DNA of 64,000 nucleotides from Marisa cornuarietis (GCA_004794655.1 SMMW01000068.1:349501-413500); one strand, 5' to 3'. Shown: positions 23,748-36,387, numbered from the stretch's first letter. Program-made: numbers and translations. The notes: generated by a model not told the origin, from the letters alone.

Positions 23748-26700
23748 CTTACCATCTGCTACCTGGCATGCAGTTTTTTCTTCAGACTGCCATTGCTCAA
23801 CAGTCACCAGGTTCACGGGCTCTAAAACCAAGTATACAAATTAATCAAGAAAAGAACAATCCTTTTTTGGGGCATGGGGGATGGAGAATGGGTCTGATTT
23901 TACACTGAAGAAGTAACAATAACTTACGAAAAATTCTAGACAGAAAATGCACGTCACACATTACAGATGTCACAACAGTAAGACTACAAAATATTACCTG
24001 CATAGTCTTTGGTTTAACATACCCTTCTGCTCTTTCATAAGTTTATCCAGTTGCTGTTTACTGTCTCTTTCTGTAATCTCCAACTTTTTTAGCTTGTGCT
24101 GAAAGTGCTTGCCTATAAGAACAAATTGAAGAAGCTTTCAAACCACTATAATAATAAAATACTGCCAGAAATTCTGCATAAAAAGTAAATCAACAAAACA
24201 CTTCATGCTGCTAAGGTTTATCAGCTGCTCCAAACAGGCATTCATTTTATTTTCTTTCAGTGATTTTAAGTAAAAAGATGGTATCTGACTAGATTGGGTA
24301 CTGTCATGTAATCACATCAAAAGGCACAAATTAAAACATGCAATAAACATAATACGCATAACAATTTTTTTAATTTTATATTTCACTGAAATATACCTGA
24401 AATTTAAAATATGTGTTTCATTTATGTTGTCAAATTCAACTTTTGTACTCATATGTCAAACTGACCTAAACCCTAATTTGAACACGGACATTCTCTCACC
24501 TGACAGGACATTTTGTGGCCATAGCTATGAAATATTAAGAGCACAAAATTCACCCATGCAAGATCAATCCTGCTGTTTTTCTGCATAACAATAAAGGCAA
24601 TGTGAACATGAACAAAGTTTATCCAATGAATAACAAGAAATACATTGCATATTTATTATCGTAAGTTTGGGACTATAAGCCGTGACTTTATTCCTCAGCT
24701 ATAAACCCTGTGGCTTAAACAGTGATTCGGCTTGTTCGCGGATTTTCAGATTCCAATCAAATTTCTGATGAACTCCATGTAAAGTGTTAGCTGTTAACGT
24801 TGTTAGTGTTAATTTTTCACACTGTAAAATCAAAGCCGCATACAACTGAAGCTTTCAGATCTGTTGCTGAAGTACACACACTGAATACCGAAAACAAGAC
24901 GAAATCCCTACGATGCAACTTTCATGATGTATATATCTGAAGCTTATAAACCAGTGCGACTTATTTGTGAAAAAGATACAGATTTAAAAAAAATTTATGT
25001 GAGTGCAGTTTATAAACAGGTGCGCTCAATCGACCATAATTTTAATTTACAACAGCAGATACCAAATGCAGGTAAAATCTTAATACTTAGAAAATGTACA
25101 AACCTTTGAATGTGCGTCTAGCACACAAGCAATATCGTACATCACAGTCAGGTGCTTATTGTTGCCCTCCATCAGTTTTTTTTAATAGGAAGACTGCATA
25201 CTCAAGCCTGTGTACAAACAAAAGAAAAGCTGTGAAAACCAAACTAACAACAAATTAATCACTCTTCAAAGTTCTTGAGTATTTAAATTTACTCAAACAC
25301 TTAAATTATTAGGTACTTTAAAGCCTAATACATAGCAATTAAATATACCTTTCACAGTGTTTTAAATTGAAATAAAAAAGATGAGGAAACTTGTGCCACA
25401 AGCACAGCCAAAAACTGCTGTTTCGTCAAGCTTGATGGTCTGTAACTTTGATCTTATATGTTGTCGCCAGCTTGGAAATTGCTGCAGTCCTGCAAAGAGA
25501 ACACACACACATAGAGGTAAAAAAAAAAATCTATCTGGATATAATTACAAGTGTGTACTTTGGTAGTACAATCCACTTGATTGTAAAGTGCTTCCATCAT
25601 AAACTACACAACACTCTTGACAATTTTGAGTGATCTTACCCCTTCTCCTTTCTTTATGCAGCATTTCTCTTTGGCTAGGAAGTTATCCACTTCCGTCTGG
25701 TCCATGAAACAGTGTCCCTTATGGAATGGTTCTCCTAAACTCCTGCCTGATGACTTTTTCCTCACTAAGCCAAAGTTGGCATCAAGAGATAGAATCTGAT
25801 GAGTTGACTGCAAACAAATATGTTCCACTGAAACTACTTTTTCCACTGAAAAAAGGGTTCAAATCATGTACAGATTTCACATATAAATACTAACAGATAA
25901 TAGAAACAAAAGCGCAATTAAATTTCAAATTACTCAAAGGTTTTTCAAAAGTAACAAAAATGTTTTTTTCATCACAGGCTGGGCATTCTGTTCCATTGTC
26001 CAGCTCTTTGCTGATGTGCTGGACATGACTCTTTTCATAGAAGTGCCTCATGAACATATTGAATGAGTCTGTAATAAAGGATCTATATAAACTATGCACC
26101 TGAAACAAAATAGAGGAAAAATTGTTTGCATTAAGCAATTTAAGAAAACACCCATAGATTCTCATGCATTAATATTTCATAACAAGCACTTTTGTGCTTT
26201 TAGGCACAATATTTAAAACAATATCTACAAGCTAACCTGGCTTATGTTCAGACAATTGACTTTATCCATCTTGGAGGCAAGTGCCTCTACAAATCCCTTT
26301 ACTGGCACCTGGCACTCCAGTACCGGGGCTTGAAGCCAGGTCATCAAGTCTAGTGTAAATGCAACTGAAGGTGTGTCTAGAGATGCTGCCCACAGACGAT
26401 GATGAAGGAGTGTAACTGCTTCTCCCTCACAGGCGCAAAACTGAAACGTAAACATCTGTAGCCGACCTGTATAGCAGAAAAAAAATTGTCTCCAGAATTA
26501 TAAAGTGTACAAAATACTGATTTTTGGGGGTATTACAGAAAGCCCAACAACATTTACAACTCAGTTACTTTTTGCTACATGTTTGCCAAAATTAAATTGT
26601 TTTTACAATTGGCCGATAATGTAATGAAATCATATTACTAAATCAACAGAACCTTGCATCCCTATCACAGTCACCGCTCTTGTACTTTTGCAGCAGTTAG

Positions 26701-26770
26701 ACTGTATGTGGTCCTCTCGTACCAACGTTGGCATGGCTGGTGTGTATGGCACAAAGTAATATCCCTATAA
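23748..26770 (-). pseudogene. KDZ (Kyakuja-Dileera-Zisupton) transposase relic in at least eight exons
   Basis: Exon-like pieces occur in the order of a KDZ transposase. They are: 26765-26655 (YTPAMPTLVREDHIQSNCC); 26468-26237 (MFTFQFCACEGEAVTLLHHR, after TATACAG, before GTTAGC); about 26105-25985 (SFITDSFNMFMRHFYE and LDNGTECPAC); 25847-25640 (LSLDANFGLVRKKSSG with the first catalytic Asp, donor GTAAGA); 25489-25380 (TIKLDETAVFGCACG); 25207-25104 (TVMYDIACVLDAHSK with the second catalytic Asp); about 24116-24030 (KHFQHKLKKLEITERDSKQQ); and 23822-23748 (EPVNLVTVEQWQSEE, donor GTAAGT). The YDIAC exon has a frameshift in an A8 run, and the segment with the third acidic residue is not found between 24120 and 25100, where a MITE-like repeat sits. 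Most exons have canonical acceptors, so this was a spliced transposase gene. Confidence 0.78.
24655..25050. mobile_element. MITE-like repeat inside the KDZ relic
   Basis: One end reads GTTTGGGACTATAAGCCGTG, and the other reads, in complement, a related TATGGTCGATTGAGCGCAC. Between them lie degenerate copies of a TATAAACCAGTGCGACTTAT motif. The imperfect complementarity of the ends and its position where KDZ coding sequence should be suggest a non-autonomous insertion. Confidence 0.35.
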
Positions 26771-26867
26771 GAAAAATACCTACAGAATAAATGAACAAAT
26801 AACACATACAAGTAAGAAGGACATGAAAGCAAGTGTCAGGAAGGCACATACAAACCTACACTACTTT

Positions 26868-27042
26868 GACATAGGGTAAGACGTGATGTCATAGGCCGGT
26901 CTATGTTATTTTGTCAGAGGTTTGGGGTTTAGGTTTAGTTTATTAGTTACATTTGGGCAATTGAGTGGAGCGAGCAGACGACAAATGCCGCGAGCCATTT
27001 TATGGCCGTCGCGTCTTACCCCATACCAAAGCTGTACCAAAA
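26868..27042. mobile_element. MITE-like inverted-repeat element
   Basis: The left end CTTTGACATAGGGTAAGACG pairs with the complement of the right end, CTTTGGTATGGGGTAAGACG, giving imperfect terminal inverted repeats of about 20-24 bp around roughly 125 bp of non-coding sequence. No internal ORF. Superfamily unknown; a TA-containing duplication is possible but not clear. Confidence 0.55.
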
Positions 27043-27663
27043 TGCTTTACAGTCCGTTCCTTAACCAATAATGTGCGGCGATAATTTAACTTAGGCATTT
27101 TAAATCCTTCGTAAATTACGCTCGTACAAACGGAAGGCAATCTGCAGGCCGGAAATCGGTTATTGTCGCAACAGTATTTGCTTCAGGGATACTACTACTA
27201 AAAACAATAATTAAGAGCTTGCAAATGATCAAAATATATAATTAATAAATATTTTTAAGGAGCGCTAACCGCTACTTATTACAAACAGTACCAAATACTA
27301 ACACATTTCAACAAAAACAATAAAGAAACCCGGCCATGTTCCGATTGGTTGCTTTCCATATGATCGCACTATAGGTTACGAAAGCGACTCAAGAGACCTG
27401 CTTTAGTTTAAGAAAAAGCAATTGTCAGGAGGTAAAACTACAGTTAAATAGTTATTTTAAAATAAACCTGCATATCTCTCAAAAATTCTAGTCATAACCT
27501 GTCCGAATTTGTAGAACACGATTGTCAAGAAGCAGACGGGATTATATTGGTTACGAACAGTGACTCAGAGAGCTACTAGAAGGCTGCCTTGCTGAAGGTG
27601 CTGGACTGCGAACCACCACCACGGGGAAGGTCTATGTATGCGCGATGATACTATGTGTATTAG

Positions 27664-29790
27664 GTGCACCATATTGAGCAGTTGCAAGGTTGCTTTGAAT
27701 GCACCGACTGGAGTGTTTTTCTCGATTCTGTTGATGATGTCCATACTGCCACCGATGTTATTTCTGACTATATTGGTTTTTGTAAAGATATGATTATTCC
27801 AAGGAAAGAAGTGAAAATTTACCCAAACAATAAACCCTGGATTACTAGGCTACTGAAAAACACTATAAACACTATAAATGCTAAGAAAGTTGCATTTCAG
27901 ACAGGCGACAGAACAGACAGAAAGCGGGCACAGAAAAAGTTGAGGGAAGAAATTAGAAAAGCCAAGTTAGAATACAAAGGAAAAGTAGAGAAGCAGTTCG
28001 AGGGGGGGAACATATGAGGGATGCGTGGAAAGGCCTGAAAAAATTGACGGGTCAAAACAAACCGCAGACTAGTGCCTTCTCCATGTCGTTGGAGGAAAGA
28101 GTAGATTATGCAAACAGGCTGAATGAATTTTATTGTCGCTTTGAGAGGGATGATGTTGGGGAGGAGATGTCTAAAGTGATTTTTGATTTGGGGGAGAGAG
28201 TAGAGAGGGAGCATCATGGGAGGGAATCAGTTGACTGTGTGATTAAGGAAAATGATGTTCTAACCCTTTTCAGACGTGTGAATGTGAGGAAAGCATGTGG
28301 CCCTGATAACATTTGTGGAAGAGTGCTGAAAAACTGTGCGTCTCAGCTGTCTTTTGTTTTTACTCAGTTGTTTTCCTGGTCTGTAAAAGTGAGCACTGTA
28401 CCAAATGTTTGGAAAAAATCTATCATTTGTCCTGTTCCTAAAACTAGTAACCCGAATGAACTAAATGATTACAGGCCCGTGGCATTGACTTCCATTGCTA
28501 TGAAATGTTTTGAACGCATCATCCTTCGCACACTTCTCTCACAGACACAGCAACACCTCGATCCCTTTCAATTTGCATACAAGCAGCACAGATCCACCGA
28601 CGATGCTACACTCACTCTTTTACACAATGTATATTCTCACTTAGATTAGTCTGGTTCCTTTGTACGTATTCTTTTCATTGACTTTTCTTCTGCATTTAAT
28701 ACTATACAGCCCCACCTGTTGGCACTGAAACTTCTTAAACTTGATGTATGCCCCAAACTCATTCTCTGGATTGTTAGTTTTTTGGTAAATCGTTCCCAGA
28801 CAGTGTGTTTCCAGAATGCACTCTCTTATTCCAGAAACACATCTGTCGGAAGCCCTCAGGGTACATGTCTCTCACCTGTAATCTTCACCCTCTACACTAA
28901 TGACTGTCGGGGCACTGATTCGTCTTTTTTGATAAAATACTCTGATGATACTGCTCTCCAAGATCTCTCAAACTCGCATTCTGCTTATGTTGATGCAGTA
29001 GTTAAATTTAATAAATGGTGCAAAGAAAACTATCTTGATCTAAATGTAAAGAAAACAAAAGAGCTGGTGATTGATTTCAGACGCAAGAGCACTGTTCTCC
29101 CTGACTTATTCATTGATGGTGTCAGGGTTGAACGTGTTGAACAGTACAAGTATCTGGGAACTGTGATTGATGATAAACTCACTTTTAACACTAACACAGA
29201 GGTCATTCACAGGAAGTGTCAATCTAAATTGTACTGTCTGCAAAAACTCCGCTCCCTGAATGTCAACAAAAAGGTTTTATGTTCTTTTTATAGATGTTTT
29301 ATTGAGTCTGTGTTGACATTTGGATTTTTATGTTGGTATGGAGGACTGAGGGTTAGAAATAGGAATGTGTTAGAGGGAGTGGTGAGGGCGAGTGGGAGAG
29401 TGATTGGGGAGAAACAGGAGTGTCTGAGTAAGTTGTATGAAAGACGAGTGGTATCGAAGGCAAGAGTGATTGTGAAAGATAGAACACATGTGTTAGCACA
29501 GTACTATAACCTTCTTCCCTCCAAGCGACGTTATTATGTCCCAAGAGTGTCCACTGCCCGCTCTAAGAACAGTTTTATTAATAAGTCTGTTGCCTTTCTT
29601 AATAAGTGATGCAGGGGCCTGTGAGTTGTACTTTTTTTTGTGAAGACTGTTTTTGGTGATGTGTATATTTTAGGATGTGTGTGAATTGTTTATTGTTGTG
29701 GTCAACTTTTTTAGTATAAGCCAGCTGTTACACTACGTCTCGTAATTTCTCCATGTTGAGATAATAAAGTTGAATTGAATTGAATTGAAC
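27664..29790 (+). pseudogene. CR1-like LINE, 5'-truncated, RT nearly complete (LINE F)
   Basis: The region encodes the linker between endonuclease and RT (27664-28017, with NNKPWITRLLKNTINTINAK), then RT (28014-29609). RT boxes are KACGPDNICGRVLKNCASQL, DYRPVALTSIAMKCFERII, LDPFQFAYK, GSPQGTCLSPVIFTLY, LIKYSDDTALQ (active site), NVKKTKELVIDFRRK and VEQYKYLGTVIDDK. Two lesions are visible: a frameshift near 28010 and one in-frame TAG at 28647-28649 just before FIDFSSAFNTIQPHLLAL. The endonuclease is missing, so it is 5'-truncated near 27660. The 3' end is marked by AATAAAG and a TTGAA tandem tail (29768-29789), as in CR1-type LINEs. Confidence 0.85.
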
Positions 29791-29818
29791 CATCATCATC
29801 ATCATCATCATCATCATA
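29790..29818. repeat. (CAT)n microsatellite at the LINE F 3' end
   Basis: Short CAT run directly after the TTGAA tail of LINE F. A related (GAT)n tract of about 50 bp lies at 30361-30411 and is read as polyhistidine on the minus strand. Confidence 0.9.
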
Positions 29819-30358
29819 TACCTACTTTGACTATATTTATCCCAGAGGGCAAACAGTAGCAGCTAGGAGCTAGTTCCGGCCCTTGTAGTGACTTCATTAC
29901 CAAGCATATCGTGACTGGGCATCCGCGGGAGAAATTTTACTAGGTAGAGTTACCTCTCCTGTTCTGAGGAAGACACCCTGTCTTATAATAGTGAAACAAT
30001 ACATCTCTATTGTCGACTTATTTACAACGGAGATATATATATTTTTGGGGGGAACTCACACAAGCATTAAACAACATTCAGTCGCATCCCACACACCAAT
30101 ACAATTACTACACTCTTAAACCTCCCTCCTCCTCCTGGTAATAATTATCAGAGGAAAACGCTCGCGCGCACTCACATACACGGTAGTCCTGTTCAATAGT
30201 GATACTGAAGTTGGTATAAAGTACTTTGCAAACGCACTCCCAATGTTTAAAATGCCCATTGGGACTAATAATAAAATTAAAGTTGGTCATTGACCAGCTG
30301 TTGCCATCTCAGGTCATTAGGTAGCATTTTGAGATGGTGATGTAGTGGATGAGAGGTG

Positions 30359-30360
<2 letters not shown>

Positions 30361-30411
<51 letters not shown>
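30361..30411. repeat. (GAT)n microsatellite
   Basis: About 17 GAT units. The overlapping minus-strand frame with a His run is a by-product of the microsatellite. Confidence 0.95.
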
Positions 30412-30412
<1 letters not shown>

Positions 30413-30864
30413 CAGTTTTTAACCTCACAAACCTGGTGTATGTCATTTAGTGGTCTTTGTGGAAGGCCAACGATCTTGCTCGCAATCTTGACCACCCTCC
30501 TCATGCAAGCCATGTCTTTGAGAGAACACTGAACAACACTGACAGGTTTAATGTGAGATTGCTTTCGATACACTGTACAGGGCCACTGATACCAAAATTA
30601 GTTAAAAGGAACAGGCGTTTTCCTAAAAATGATGTAAGTGTTTTCCTGGAGGAGAGGTTTGTTGTCCAGCACCATAGTAAAAATATGCCTCTGGGTTTTG
30701 TGCAACTCTGGGTACTCTGGATCATGTAAATGCGGTGATGCACGTACCGACTGTAGCTTGCACAACATTTTGACCAGATCTACAGCGCCAAAAATGTATC
30801 ACATCGTGTCCGTAGCCTTCCAGGAAGAGGCTGTGGGTTATTTAATATGAAAGTGCTTACACCT

Positions 30865-31000
30865 TCAGGTGGTTTCGTAGTAAGGGGGAGAGGGAAAGGG
30901 CAAGACATCGGAGTCCCCTGAGAAAACCCCGGACGCCAGCCCTGCGGACAGATGGTACAGAGTGTCCCGAGACGAAATCTGAACCCTGTGAGGGAATGTG
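30865..31000 (-). repeat. SINE remnant (inverted copy)
   Basis: In complement it reads CAGGGTTCAGATTTCGTCTC, then GTCCGCAGGGCTGGCGTCC and GGACTCCGATG. The same blocks lie in the forward direction at 32330-32450. GGTTCAGATT resembles a tRNA B box, so this is probably the end of a tRNA-derived SINE. Confidence 0.55.
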
Positions 31001-31394
31001 AGTGAGAGATACTGTACATAAAGATAGGAATGTGTGTGAATATGTATGAATATATTTTCAATATCTCAATTACCTTAGAGTGTGACAGATAAATAAAAAA
31101 TTTAGAAATTAAATCTTGACTTTCTCACCCCAGTGGTCACAAGTGAGTATTTTAACCACTTCACTACCGGGCGCCCCTTTGGCGGAGGCGTAGTGTGAAT
31201 TCAAACGGACAAAAATGATCGCCAGAGTCGTGTGGAGCCTCATTCGACAAGTAGCCATGTTTGTCTTTGCCTGGACCACGTGTACCACGCAGTCTCGTTG
31301 GGCGGAGCAGGAGGCGGAGTTAAAAGCGACAGATCGCTGGGGCCGTACTTTCGTCAGGAAAGGTCAACCGAGCCTCTAGGTGTGGTAACCCTTG

Positions 31395-31490
31395 ATTATT
31401 GTCACAAGTAGCGATTATTGTCACAAGTAGATATTATTGTCACAAGTAGCGATTATTGTCACAAGTAGATATTAGTGTCACCAGTAGCGG
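31395..31490. repeat. Tandem repeat with units of about 20 bp
   Basis: About five imperfect units of ATTATTGTCACAAGTAG with alternating CG and AT junctions (GTAGCGATT versus GTAGATATT), implying a two-unit higher-order period of about 40 bp. Confidence 0.85.
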
Positions 31491-32284
31491 CCCCTTTTGC
31501 CAGAAGATCCAGCCTTCAAGTCAGAGGTCGTCACCCCCGCCTCTAACTCGCTAGCTGCTCACTGAGGATGGCTTTTGTATACTTCATGCTGTTTGAAGCG
31601 GAAAGAAATCTTCGCAGAAATAGAATATTTCGTGACTGAACTAATCCCATCGATTTATGGGATAATGTAACACTATATCAACGATTAAGATTGAGACATC
31701 ATGATATCCTTGAGATGTGAATGGCATACAGGTGGACTTGGAACGTGCAGGTGTGTCTTGCCCTTCGATTTTATGCAACGGGTGCCTTTCAAAATGTATA
31801 TTATCTTGTCACAAACTCTTGATTATTTTCAGTCATTTTGAGATTCTTGCTATAGTCACTCTCATGGACACTGCTATTGCTGCCTTGTCAAATGTTATTC
31901 GAAAAAAAAAACCAACTGAAAATCATGGAAACATCAAATACAAAAAGACTTTAATTTTTGAACAAAGTAAGTACGGCACGTCTCTCTGGAGAGCACAGTT
32001 TGAAAAGATATACTTGTCTTTCTAGGATTCTTGGTGAATACCCACGTGCGTTTTTCTGATTCGCGAATGCGAATTTCCCACGGTTCATTTGAATGGGGAA
32101 CATACAAGAGGGACTAAGGGCCACAGCGCCACCACGCAATTGTGGGTCGTAAAGCTGGCCCTCCTCCTTTGAGGTTAAGAGGAGCGTACACTGACCCCCA
32201 GACGAAAATACGGCCCCAGGTGGCGGGGTTACTAGTGGTGAATAAGAAATTGAGGGCTAGAAGCACACGGGACAGAGGGGCGCC

Positions 32285-32475
32285 CGATGGTGTATCGGCT
32301 GAAACGCTCGCTTGTCACCACTAAAGTTAGGGATCAGGGTTCAGATCTTGTCTCGGGACTCTCTCTGTATGTGACACCTGTTCGCAGGGCTGGGCGTCGG
32401 GGGTTTGCTCCGGGTACTCCGATTTCCACCCTACCCCCTCCCTCCATAGAGCGAAATCACGCAAGGCGGAAGCAC
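32285..32475 (+). repeat. tRNA-derived SINE candidate
   Basis: A tRNA-like head (GGTGTATCGGCTGAAACGC as a weak A box; GGTTCAGATC at 32338-32347 as B box) is followed by a conserved tail with CGCAGGGCTGGGCGTCGG and CTCCGGGTACTCCGATTTCC. The same tail is present inverted at 30865-31000. GGGTACTCCG-containing tails are common in SINEs of molluscs and other invertebrates. Confidence 0.6.
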
Positions 32476-33678
32476 TTTCCTACTAAATAAGCAAAGAAAC
32501 AAAGCACACACAGCACAGTCTGTGCTCACATTTCATTTCGATCTATTCACACACATTCAGAAGTCGCGTGGCCGACACAGCAAAAGACAGGTTCAGTATC
32601 TTGGTCCTCTATGTAGAATCGGCAGCCCGTCGGAAGCTGAAGGAACTGTTCCGAAAAACATGGCTATCGTCAATTTGAAGTGCAGACAATTATGAAAATT
32701 TCTTAATTTTCGGACAAGGTGTAAGCAGTTAACGAAGATTTAAGGCATCACCACACGCTCACCGAACCCATCCCCTCCCCTTTGGCCTTCACACTCTTTG
32801 TCTTGAGTACCTTTCAACATGAAAAAAGCAGAGACCACACCTGGTATTGGCAAAGCAGGAAACTAGAAGAGACTTGTACAGCTGGTCAGGCGGTAGCAAA
32901 CCTGATGGTGTTCTATTCAGTCCGGTAATAATTGTGAAGGTACGGCCTACATGTCAAATGCAAGAGTACATGTGTAAGAAGTTTGCTGGCAAACCCTAAA
33001 GAGATGGACTGGCCATACTCTGACTTGTTTGTCACCGCTCAAGTCTTTAGCAACGATTTATCAGTTGCTCGACTGTCCCCGTGACAGCCAGTACACGGGA
33101 ACAATCATAACTGATTGTCAACGAATACACATACAGGGGATGACAGAGAAGAGTCGGTGTGTGAATGAGAATAAAGATAGTAGCGTATTTTATATCATTA
33201 GAAAATCTGTCCTTTAAAAATGTGATAGAAACCCTTGCTCCCTTATTAAATATTGAGGAAGAAGAAAACAGGGATTTAAAAAAAATAGAAATACGCCGTC
33301 AACAACTTAATAAACTACATGCTGGAGACCCAGCCTGGCTTTGTAATCACGCGCCGCTTACTGATTTTGTTAAGAATGTTTAACTCTTTTATTCGTGAAA
33401 AAAGTACTATTTATACTAATAAACAATAATAAGCCAACAAGTAAATCAATATTATGAGGTTGACAAACTTTTACAGTTAAGCAACGTGTGTGTGTGGGCA
33501 CGCGCTTTTAAAAAAGAGGATGGTTTTGCATGTGAATTGGCCCCGTGAGCTGAAACAAACTATTGCAACATTTTTTTATGATCGGGTTAAGTTAATTTTA
33601 AAAATAATTAGTTTCAAAATGTGAGTACATAATTATGCTTAATTTCGAGATATAAACATTCAAGCATCGGCATTCTCA

Positions 33679-34960
33679 CCTGCCACTACAACAGTAGAAG
33701 AAAAATGTATCCGCTACACTGGAGAGCTCCACTGCGTGTAGGGGGTATTTCTACCAGTGAGTGTGACTCTGTCCAGCAACTCTGTGTTTTCAAGTCAGAT
33801 GAAGAAACATCGCTCAGGTTGTCATGTTCAAGAAGCGAATGAAACAGCTGAATTTGTAATACAGCCCTACAGATCTTAACTTTATTTAGAAGCTCAAGCT
33901 GTGACTGAACTTAAAAAAATAAAAAGGTCCAAACCGAAATCACTTGACAAACTGGTAAGTCAATCTCCAGATCAAAATGTAATGGACAACAATCATCATG
34001 GCCAATGCATTCTGCACTGTATTATTATGTAATATCTGTTACTAAGTAGACGTATTTGATTTACCTTTTCAATCTCTATTATTGTTAACAAATCATCAAC
34101 ACATTTCAAATGCATGTTTGTCTCGAATAACCCCTTGTAATTTTTTGTGTTTTTAAGATGGTTAATTCCCAGCATTATATTTTTATTTTATAGTTGCAAC
34201 AAACTGCAATATTGGTTTTTTCCTTAAAAACATTACGTTATAAAAATTTGCATGCAAAATTTACTCTTTAATTACTCGCAAGTGCTCCCGTTTAATTTTC
34301 TCACACGTTTGTCACCGTCTATTCTTTTTTTAGCTATCAACGGTGCCTTAACACTGTCGGTTGTTTTAAGCATTGTGCAGGATAAGGATAGGACTCCTCT
34401 TGTGTTTCCGACTGCGATGTTACTTGTAGACCAAAACTGGTGTAGAAAGCGTCGACGTTGAAGATCTTGTGCTTGATCTTTGTTCAAACTTTTTTACCGG
34501 CAGTCGAAGTTGGTTTTAACAGCTCAGCTCGTGCTTTTATGTAATCGGAGCTGCTGTAGAAAGATCTTTTAGTTTTACTGAAAGTCCAAGACTTGCGGGT
34601 TACTTTGTAGGTGACTTGATGACAATCGCTCTTTGAAATGTTTTGAACAGCTTCTTGTGTACGGTGTAGGGACGAAGTTCGAACGGCACAGTTGAACAAA
34701 GCAAAGACCTGTATATACACATCTATGAACAATGTTGCTTCCCTGGCGTGTGTTGCCGGTATCTTTAGGTAATGACAATGAGTGCAATTTAATTCCATCT
34801 AATTGCCTAAGAGGACATTCAGCAATAGCACATCGACGCTATTTTTAGACATAGCGCCCTTTCGTCAATTCCTGTTTTCTTGACAAATCCAGGTGTGATT
34901 AACAGAAAAACATTAATATATTACTTTACGAGCCTCTTTCGCTGAGCACTCGTGTTGGCC
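33679..34960 (-). repeat. Inverted segmental duplication, arm A (possible exons)
   Basis: Over about 1.2 kb this arm matches, in complement, 52540-52617 plus 56176-57295 (arm B). Matching includes probable introns, for example GATGTGTATATACAGGTCT, ACCTGGATTTGTC-AGAAAACAGG and GGGCTGTATT-CAAATTCAGC. On the minus strand 34800-34290 reads DVYIQVFALFNCAVRTSS, then LLKPTSTAGK and, after a frameshift, a Ser/Thr-rich stretch; a donor-like CGT|GTGAGA lies near 34295. A second open segment (33875-33679) follows a TCTGTAG acceptor and ends in a stop after GYIFLLLL. Arm B encodes related peptides. I do not recognise the family. It may be a degraded host gene or gene fragment. Confidence 0.6.
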
Positions 34961-35655
34961 ATTAAGACCTGAACTCTATATTAGAAGCGTATTACGAAGG
35001 TATGTGTTCCCAGTGCAAATGTGTGTTCTATTTGAGAACGTGCGTTTTGTTTGTCATGTGTTGCTTTTTGCTGAACACCATACTACACCGGCTAGTAACA
35101 AGCTTGCAGAAAGTCATCGATTACACTGATAATATTTGTGTGTTGTTTTCTTTATATTTTAATATTAAACACTCATGAGCTCTCTGACAGTGCCCTGCCC
35201 CATCTGCGAAATAGGAGTAATTTGTAAACAGTATAATATAAACAATATATATAATCATCTAGTTAGCCATGTGCTTATAAACAGTATACCTTAGTTAATA
35301 AATATGCTAGAATAGCCTTAAGTTATACAAGTATTTATCAAATACGAGTGTATTACCAGTTAGAGAAAGCTGACAGAAAGGTAGCGACAATATATTCCAG
35401 CATTTCTAAACGTGTTATAATTCCCTCCTAATAATTACAGATGGAGCAGTGCGGTTGTGGATTTTTGACAAATATCACAATTTTAACAAAAGGCATACTT
35501 TTGTGTATCACTTTGTTTTGCTTACAACACTATGTGAATTTTTTTCTTTCATCAGCATCGGTGTTAACCTGTCACATTTTGTAAAGTTTAATGTGACTTT
35601 GACATTTATTGTGGCATGTATGAAGCAATTACTACACAACGATCTCCACCACTAA

Positions 35656-36310
35656 AACCTACCTAAGCCATACAGACTTTATCACTGAGACCTAGGTAAA
35701 ACAATACAGACTTTATCACTGAGACCTAGGTAACCAATACAGACTTTAGCACTGAGACCTAGGTGAACAATACAGAGTTTATCACTGAGACCTAGGTAAC
35801 CAATACAGATTTTATCAATGAGACCTAGGTAAACAATACATAATTTATCACTGAGACCTAGGTAAACCCTACAGATTTTATCACTAAGACCTAGGTAAAC
35901 CATAAGACTTTATCACTGAGACCTAGGTAAACAATACAGACTTTATCACTGAGACCTAGGTAAACAATACAGACTTTATCACTGAGACCTAGGTAAACCA
36001 TACAGACTTTATCACTGAGACCTAGGTAAACAATACAGAGTTTATCACTGAGACCTAGGTAACCAATACAAACTTTATCACTGAGACCTAGGTAACCAAT
36101 ACAGACTTTATCACTGAGACCTAGGTAACCAATACAGACTTTATCACTGAAACCTAGGTAAACAATACAGACTTTATCACTGAGACCTAGGTAACCAATA
36201 CAAACTTTATCACTGAGACCTAGGTAAACCATACAGATTTTATCACTGAGACCTAGGTAAACCATACAGATTTTATCACTGAGACCTAGGTAAACAATGC
36301 AAACTTTATC
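35656..36310. repeat. 33-bp minisatellite, about 19 units
   Basis: Tandem units of ACTTTATCACTGAGACCTAG plus GTAAACAATACAG with scattered substitutions. Because the unit is a multiple of three and lacks stops on the minus strand, it yields artificial ORFs with an 11-residue period (YLGLSDKVCIV). One unit near 35899 lost 2 bp, which breaks that frame. It lies about 0.8 kb beyond the stop codon of the host gene. Confidence 0.95.
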
Positions 36311-36381
36311 ATGATCAGCTACATTTTCAGTTTTATGCTGCTTATTTTTGTATTACCTTTTTTAACGAAGAAATCCCTATT

Positions 36382-36387
36382 TTTATT
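36382..36387 (-). terminator. Possible polyadenylation signal of the host membrane-protein gene
   Basis: AATAAA on the minus strand, about 700 bp downstream of the predicted stop codon at 37088 and just before the 33-bp minisatellite. Nearer alternatives such as TATAAA exist, so the choice is tentative. Confidence 0.2.

Larger units (their letters stand above)
31001..33678. other. No gene seen apart from a SINE and a short tandem repeat
   Basis: Contains a 20-bp tandem repeat (31395-31490) and a SINE copy (32285-32475). A GC-rich patch at 31180-31380 could be regulatory but shows no identifiable exon. Small ORFs here have no recognisable content. Confidence 0.5.

Noticed and set aside
30277..30573. 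Histidine-rich ORF
   Set aside because: Product of the (GAT)n microsatellite.
32285..32360. Functional tRNA gene
   Set aside because: Only weak A and B boxes, no cloverleaf that I could fold, and a SINE tail follows with an inverted relative at 30865-31000.
35682..36265. Two minus-strand ORFs of 11-residue repeats (YLGLSDKVCIV) as a repeat protein
   Set aside because: They are the translation of a 33-bp minisatellite, which stays open only because 33 is divisible by three; a 2-bp loss breaks the frame and no signal or domain surrounds it.
35656..36310. CRISPR-like array
   Set aside because: Units are contiguous with no unique spacers, and the genome is eukaryotic.
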